Source of the DNA: JAWKHR01 sp041394725
GTDB lineage: Bacteria; Acidobacteriota; Vicinamibacteria; Vicinamibacterales; SCN-69-37
NCBI GenBank assembly: GCA_041394725.1
Contig: JAWKHR010000034.1
Location: forward strand, 6,147 to 70,146
Direction of reading: 5' to 3'
Length of the DNA: 64,000 nucleotides
Part shown: piece by piece, positions 60,652-64,000 of the stretch
How positions within the stretch are numbered: position 1 is the stretch's first letter
How the letters are laid out: every line of letters begins with the position of its first letter
Made by a program: the position numbers and the translations under genes
The notes under the pieces: model-generated
What the model was told of the DNA's origin: nothing
Seen by the model: the letters and a program-made list of their open reading frames with translations, nothing else
The model's database searches: none

Positions 60652-63335
60652 GCGCCGCGCCGGGCCGCGGCGAGCGCGGCGAGCGCGGCGAGCGCTTCTA
60701 CCGCGGACTCCTCCGCGTCTTCCCGCCGGCCTTCCGCGCGCGCCACGCGGACGAGATGACCGCGGTGTTCCGGCGCCAGCGTGCGCGCGCCGCGGGGCGA
60801 CCGCTCGCGATCGCGGCGCTCTGGGGCCGCGCCGTGCGCGACGCGGTGACGCAGGGCCTCGCGCTGCGCGCGGGCCGCACCGGCGTCACGGCCGGCCGGC
60901 GCGCGGGTCGCACCGGCGTCGCGACCGGCACCCCGGCGGGCGCCGGACGTCAGGGCGCATCGTGGCATCCGGTCGCCGACATCCGCGTCGCCGTGCGCGG
61001 GCTCCGCGCCGCGCCCGTGCCGACGCTCGTCGTCCTGGTCGCGCTCGGCCTCGGCCTGGGCGGCAACGCGGCGCTCGCGACCGTCGCGTACGACCTGCTC
61101 ATCGACCCGCTCCCGTACCCGCACGCCGATCGCATCGTCCAGCCCTGGAAGATGCGGCCGTCGATGCGCGGGCTGGCGCTCTCCCCGTCGGAATCCGACC
61201 TGGACCGCTGGCAGGACGCCCCGGGCATCGACACGCTCGTGCGGTTCGAGCCCGTGCGGGTCACGTTGCTCGACGCGACCGGTCCGGTGCTGGTGGATGC
61301 GGCCCGGATCGAGCCGGCCCTCCTGGATTTCGCCGGGGCGCCGGTCGAGCTCGGCCGCCCGTTCACGGACGAGGACGCCCGCGGCGCGGTGGCGGCGCCG
61401 GTGGCGCTCGTCAGCCACGCGCTCTGGCAGGTGCGGTTCGGCGGCGCGCCGGACGTCCTCGGCCGCACCATCGAGCTCGACGAGGTGCGCCACACGATCG
61501 TCGGCGTGCTGCCCCCGCGCTTCCGGCTGACGCACCAGCGACCCGACGTGGTCGTGCCGCTCGCGACCGCGCCCGTGCGGCCGGACGGGTCGCGCGCGCC
61601 GCGCGCGGTCAGCGCGCTCATCCGCCTCGCGCCCGGGGCCACGGCCGCCGGCGTCGGTCCCGTCCTGACGTCGCGGCTGGAACGGCCGGACGACTGGTCG
61701 GTCGTGCTGCGCGCGACCAGCGAGATGATCGGCCCGCTGCGCGAGGCGGTGCTGGTGCTGCTGGCCGCGGTCGCCTGCGTCCTGCTCATCGCGTGCGCGA
61801 ACGTGGCGCACGTGCTGCTCGCCCGCAACGTCGGCCGGCGCCGGGAACTGGCCGTGCGCGCGGCGCTCGGCGCCACCCGTGCGCGGCTGTTCGCGCAGGT
61901 GCTCACCGAGCACGTGGTGCTGTCGATCGCGGCCGGCGTGGTCGGCGCGGGCCTCGCCTGGGCCGCGCTCGAGGGGCTCGCCCTGTGGCGGCCCGCGGAG
62001 CTGCAGGCGCTGGCGTTCGTCGAGGTCCGGCCGCTCACCGTGGCGATCAGCCTCGGCCTGTCGATCGTGGCGGGCCTCGCGGTCGGGCTGCTGCCCGCGT
62101 GGATGGCGGCGCGGAGCGCGGTCGCGAGCCGCCGCGTCGACGGCACCCGGACGACGGGCGACGCGCGCAGCCGCTGGGTCCGCCGCGGCCTGAACGTCGT
62201 CGAGGTCGCCGCCGCCCTCGTGCTGCTGCTGGCGGCGAGCCTCCTCGTCCGCACCTACGTGCAGCTGTCGCACCGCGACCTCGGCTTCGCCCCGGCGGGC
62301 GTCGTCGCGCTCGACGTCCGCCTGCTGCCGTCGCGCTACCCGACGCCGGCCGCGCAGGACGCGTTCATCACCGCCCTCGCCGCCGGCCTGCGCGCGCAGC
62401 CCGGCGTGACGGACGTCTCGGCCGCCGCCCTGGTGCCACCGCGGGGCGGGGTGTTCTTCTCGGCGCTCGAGATCGAGGGACGCGGCGAGGCCGTGCAGAC
62501 GCAGTTCGACGGCGGCACGGTCGCGCCGGGGTTCTTCCGGACGCTTGGGATCCCGATCCGGGAGGGACGCGCGTTCGACGAGGCCGACGTCCGCGAGGAA
62601 CGGCCAGTGGTGGTGGTCAGCCAGGGGACCGCGCGCCGGTTCTGGCCCGACGGGGACGCCATCGGCCGGCGTCTCCGACTGGGACCGAAGGACCCGTGGA
62701 GCACGGTCGTCGGCGTCGCGGGTGACGTCACCTCGAGTTCGTCCGGGCTGGACCAGCCGCAGTTCTACCTGCCGCTCGTCGCCGGGCAGACGCCGGGCGC
62801 GCCGACGGTCGTCGTCCGCACGACGGGATCGACGGAGGCGCTCGTCACGGCGGCGCGCGGCCTCGTGGCCGGGATCGACGACCACGTGGCGATTACGTCA
62901 ATCCGCACGCTCGACGCGGACGTCGCGGCGACGAACGTGCGGCCGCGGTTCAACGCGTTGCTGCTCGGCCTGCTCGCGGGCCTGGGCCTGATCCTCGCGG
63001 TGACCGGGGTGTTCGGCGTCGTCAACCACGCGGTCGGCCTGCGGACGCGCGAGCTCGGCGTCCGCCTGGCCCTGGGCGCGTCGCCGGCCGCGCTCGGCCG
63101 GCAGGTGATCGGCGAGGCTCTGGCCGTCGGTCTGGCCGGCGTCGCCGCGGGCGTCGCGCTGTGGCCGCTGGCGAGCGACGGGCTGGGCACCATGCTGCAC
63201 GGGCTGGCGGCGGTCGACGGCACGCAGCTGGGCGCGGCGGCGGTCGTGCTCCTGGCCGCGACGGCCGCCGCGGCCTGGCTGCCCGCGCGTCGCGCGATGC
63301 GCGTGGACCCGGTCGTGGCGATGCGCACCGAGTAG
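60648..63335 (+). CDS. ADOP-type ABC transporter permease (MacB/FtsX-like)
   Basis: 895 residues. The N-terminal cytoplasmic ADOP segment (about 1-60, RFYRGLLRVFPPAFRARHADEM) leads into the first membrane helix and a MacB-type periplasmic domain (VALVSHALWQVRFGGAPDVLGRTIELD). An FtsX core follows (LLAAVACVLLIACANVAHVLLARNVGRRRELAVRAALGA). A second periplasmic domain and FtsX core follow (VSQGTARRFWPDGDAIGRRL; FGVVNHAVGLRTRELGVRLALGAS). No ATPase is encoded nearby. Such permeases export lipoproteins, peptides or drugs or act as mechanotransmitters; the substrate is unknown. Short in-frame repeats (GERGERGER; 33-bp units at 60867) expand the N-terminal linker. Confidence 0.9.
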   Translation: MSAAPGRGERGERGERFYRGLLRVFPPAFRARHADEMTAVFRRQRARAAGRPLAIAALWGRAVRDAVTQGLALRAGRTGVTAGRRAGRTGVATGTPAGAGRQGASWHPVADIRVAVRGLRAAPVPTLVVLVALGLGLGGNAALATVAYDLLIDPLPYPHADRIVQPWKMRPSMRGLALSPSESDLDRWQDAPGIDTLVRFEPVRVTLLDATGPVLVDAARIEPALLDFAGAPVELGRPFTDEDARGAVAAPVALVSHALWQVRFGGAPDVLGRTIELDEVRHTIVGVLPPRFRLTHQRPDVVVPLATAPVRPDGSRAPRAVSALIRLAPGATAAGVGPVLTSRLERPDDWSVVLRATSEMIGPLREAVLVLLAAVACVLLIACANVAHVLLARNVGRRRELAVRAALGATRARLFAQVLTEHVVLSIAAGVVGAGLAWAALEGLALWRPAELQALAFVEVRPLTVAISLGLSIVAGLAVGLLPAWMAARSAVASRRVDGTRTTGDARSRWVRRGLNVVEVAAALVLLLAASLLVRTYVQLSHRDLGFAPAGVVALDVRLLPSRYPTPAAQDAFITALAAGLRAQPGVTDVSAAALVPPRGGVFFSALEIEGRGEAVQTQFDGGTVAPGFFRTLGIPIREGRAFDEADVREERPVVVVSQGTARRFWPDGDAIGRRLRLGPKDPWSTVVGVAGDVTSSSSGLDQPQFYLPLVAGQTPGAPTVVVRTTGSTEALVTAARGLVAGIDDHVAITSIRTLDADVAATNVRPRFNALLLGLLAGLGLILAVTGVFGVVNHAVGLRTRELGVRLALGASPAALGRQVIGEALAVGLAGVAAGVALWPLASDGLGTMLHGLAAVDGTQLGAAAVVLLAATAAAAWLPARRAMRVDPVVAMRTE
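60867..60932 (+). repeat. in-frame tandem repeat, two 33-bp units
   Basis: Units at 60867 and 60900 encode RAGRTGVTAGR-type 11-mers in the linker between the ADOP cytoplasmic segment and the first membrane helix. Confidence 0.8.
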
Positions 63336-63426
63336 CTCGAAAACACCCGAACCGCCGCGCCGTCACGCCGGCGGACCACGGCGGCGTTCGCGACGGGCTG
63401 GCCGCGCTCTTGCAGGTCGATCCGGC

Positions 63427-64000
63427 ATGGCCCGACGCGCGACGACATCGTCCCCCCGGGCGTCTCGCGGGACGTCCCGATCTCCGCGACGCCAGTCGGG
63501 CGCGAGGTCCCGGTCGAAGGACCGACCGAAGACCGGGCGCGCCCGGGCGTTACGGCCCGCGTGGACCGGCGCGCTCAAGCTGCGCCTCGTGTCCGTGAAG
63601 ATCCGCGTCTTCCCCGCCACCGACCCGCGCGCCGACGTCTCGTTCCGCCAGCTCCACGCGACGTGCCACACGCCAATCGAGCTGAAGCGCTGGTGCCCGC
63701 ACTGCCAGCGCGAGATCTCGCGCGACGAGATCCTGAAGGGCTACGAGTTCGAGCGCGGGCGGTACGTGGTGTTCACCGACGAGGAGATCGACGCCGCGCG
63801 CCCCGAGTCGACGCGCGTGATCGACTTGGCGCAGGTCATGCCCCGCGCCGACATCGACCCGGTCCTCATCGAGCGGGCCTACTGGCTGGCGCCCGACGAG
63901 GAGTCCGCGGGCGAGCCGTTCGCGGTGATTCGCGAGGCCCTGGGCGACCGCGCCGCCATCGGCCGCCTGGCGCTGCACGGCCGCGAGTACCTGGTCGCAG
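63427..64000 (+). CDS. ku: Ku protein, 3' end outside the window
   Basis: 191 codons visible. DNA-end-binding protein of bacterial non-homologous end joining, acting as a homodimer and recruiting LigD. Core motifs begin at residue 49: WTGALKLRLVSVKIRVFPATD, then VSFRQLHATCHTPIELKRWCPHCQREISRDEILKGYEFERGRYVVFTDEE and YWLAPDEES...AVIREALG. An Arg/Ser-rich basic extension of about 47 residues precedes the core, which is unusual for the family. The ATG at 63427 is in frame with the core; another start closer to the core (a GTG at 63589) would remove the extension and some core residues. Confidence 0.9.
   Translation, partial: MARRATTSSPRASRGTSRSPRRQSGARSRSKDRPKTGRARALRPAWTGALKLRLVSVKIRVFPATDPRADVSFRQLHATCHTPIELKRWCPHCQREISRDEILKGYEFERGRYVVFTDEEIDAARPESTRVIDLAQVMPRADIDPVLIERAYWLAPDEESAGEPFAVIREALGDRAAIGRLALHGREYLVA

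Overview
The window is a very GC-rich chromosomal segment that looks like Acidobacteriota, most likely class Vicinamibacteria. The reasons are gene families typical of that group: a VWFA-related acidobacterial protein, ADOP-type FtsX/MacB permeases behind PadR regulators, DUF1592/DUF1552 pairs with an ankyrin protein, a CBM9/DUF5916 outer-membrane protein, and ECF sigma factors paired with PknB-type kinases. No phage, insertion sequence, CRISPR array or plasmid gene was seen. Genes are densely packed and often overlap as ATGA or GTGA.

Layout. 0-2.3 kb: pantothenate operon (DUF2520 protein, panC, panB) on the minus strand. 2.3-5.7 kb: PEGA and TonB-C proteins divergent from a VWA protein. 5.9-9.8 kb: YbhB-like protein, P2-type cation ATPase, CBS protein. 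9.9-14.0 kb: beta-propeller protein, then a sulfur operon (rhodanese, two YeeE/YedE halves, a rhodanese fold without its cysteine). 14-18.6 kb: B12-binding radical SAM enzyme, TPR lipoprotein, six-BON-domain protein. 18.3-21.6 kb: a minus-strand pair consisting of a cytochrome c / copper-monooxygenase-like / TPR lipoprotein and an unrecognised secreted protein. 22-25.6 kb and 43.9-47.0 kb: two sigma/kinase modules. 26-32 kb: GNAT enzyme and the DUF1592-DUF1552-ankyrin set. 32-38 kb: CBM9/DUF5916 protein, LIC_10091-like protein, berberine-bridge-type oxidase, lipoprotein. 38.4-43.7 kb: LVIVD protein, small exported protein, multicopper oxidase, YHYH protein. 47-59 kb: AlkZ-like protein, then a long run of frameshifted genes (PadR stub, ADOP permease, LytS/LytTR pair, two DUF4386 proteins, YceI), a tRNA-Arg, and a frameshifted LuxR regulator and flavoprotein. 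59-64 kb: flavin-split-barrel protein, Mug glycosylase, an intact PadR-ADOP operon, and the start of a Ku gene.

Main points. (1) A lipoprotein joins a CxxCH haem site to a set of His/Met ligands in the order and approximate spacing of peptidylglycine monooxygenase, followed by TPRs. (2) Four genes typical of stress responses (YbhB, CBS, BON, split-barrel) have sigma-54-like -24/-12 elements at sensible distances. (3) A PadR palindrome fills the spacer of a well-formed promoter, and the likely start is leaderless. (4) The sulfur operon has two 17-bp operator-like repeats 32 bp apart. (5) Frameshifts cluster in a few stretches. A 640-bp duplicated block differs between copies mainly by homopolymer-length changes, so much of the apparent pseudogenisation may be sequence error or misassembly.
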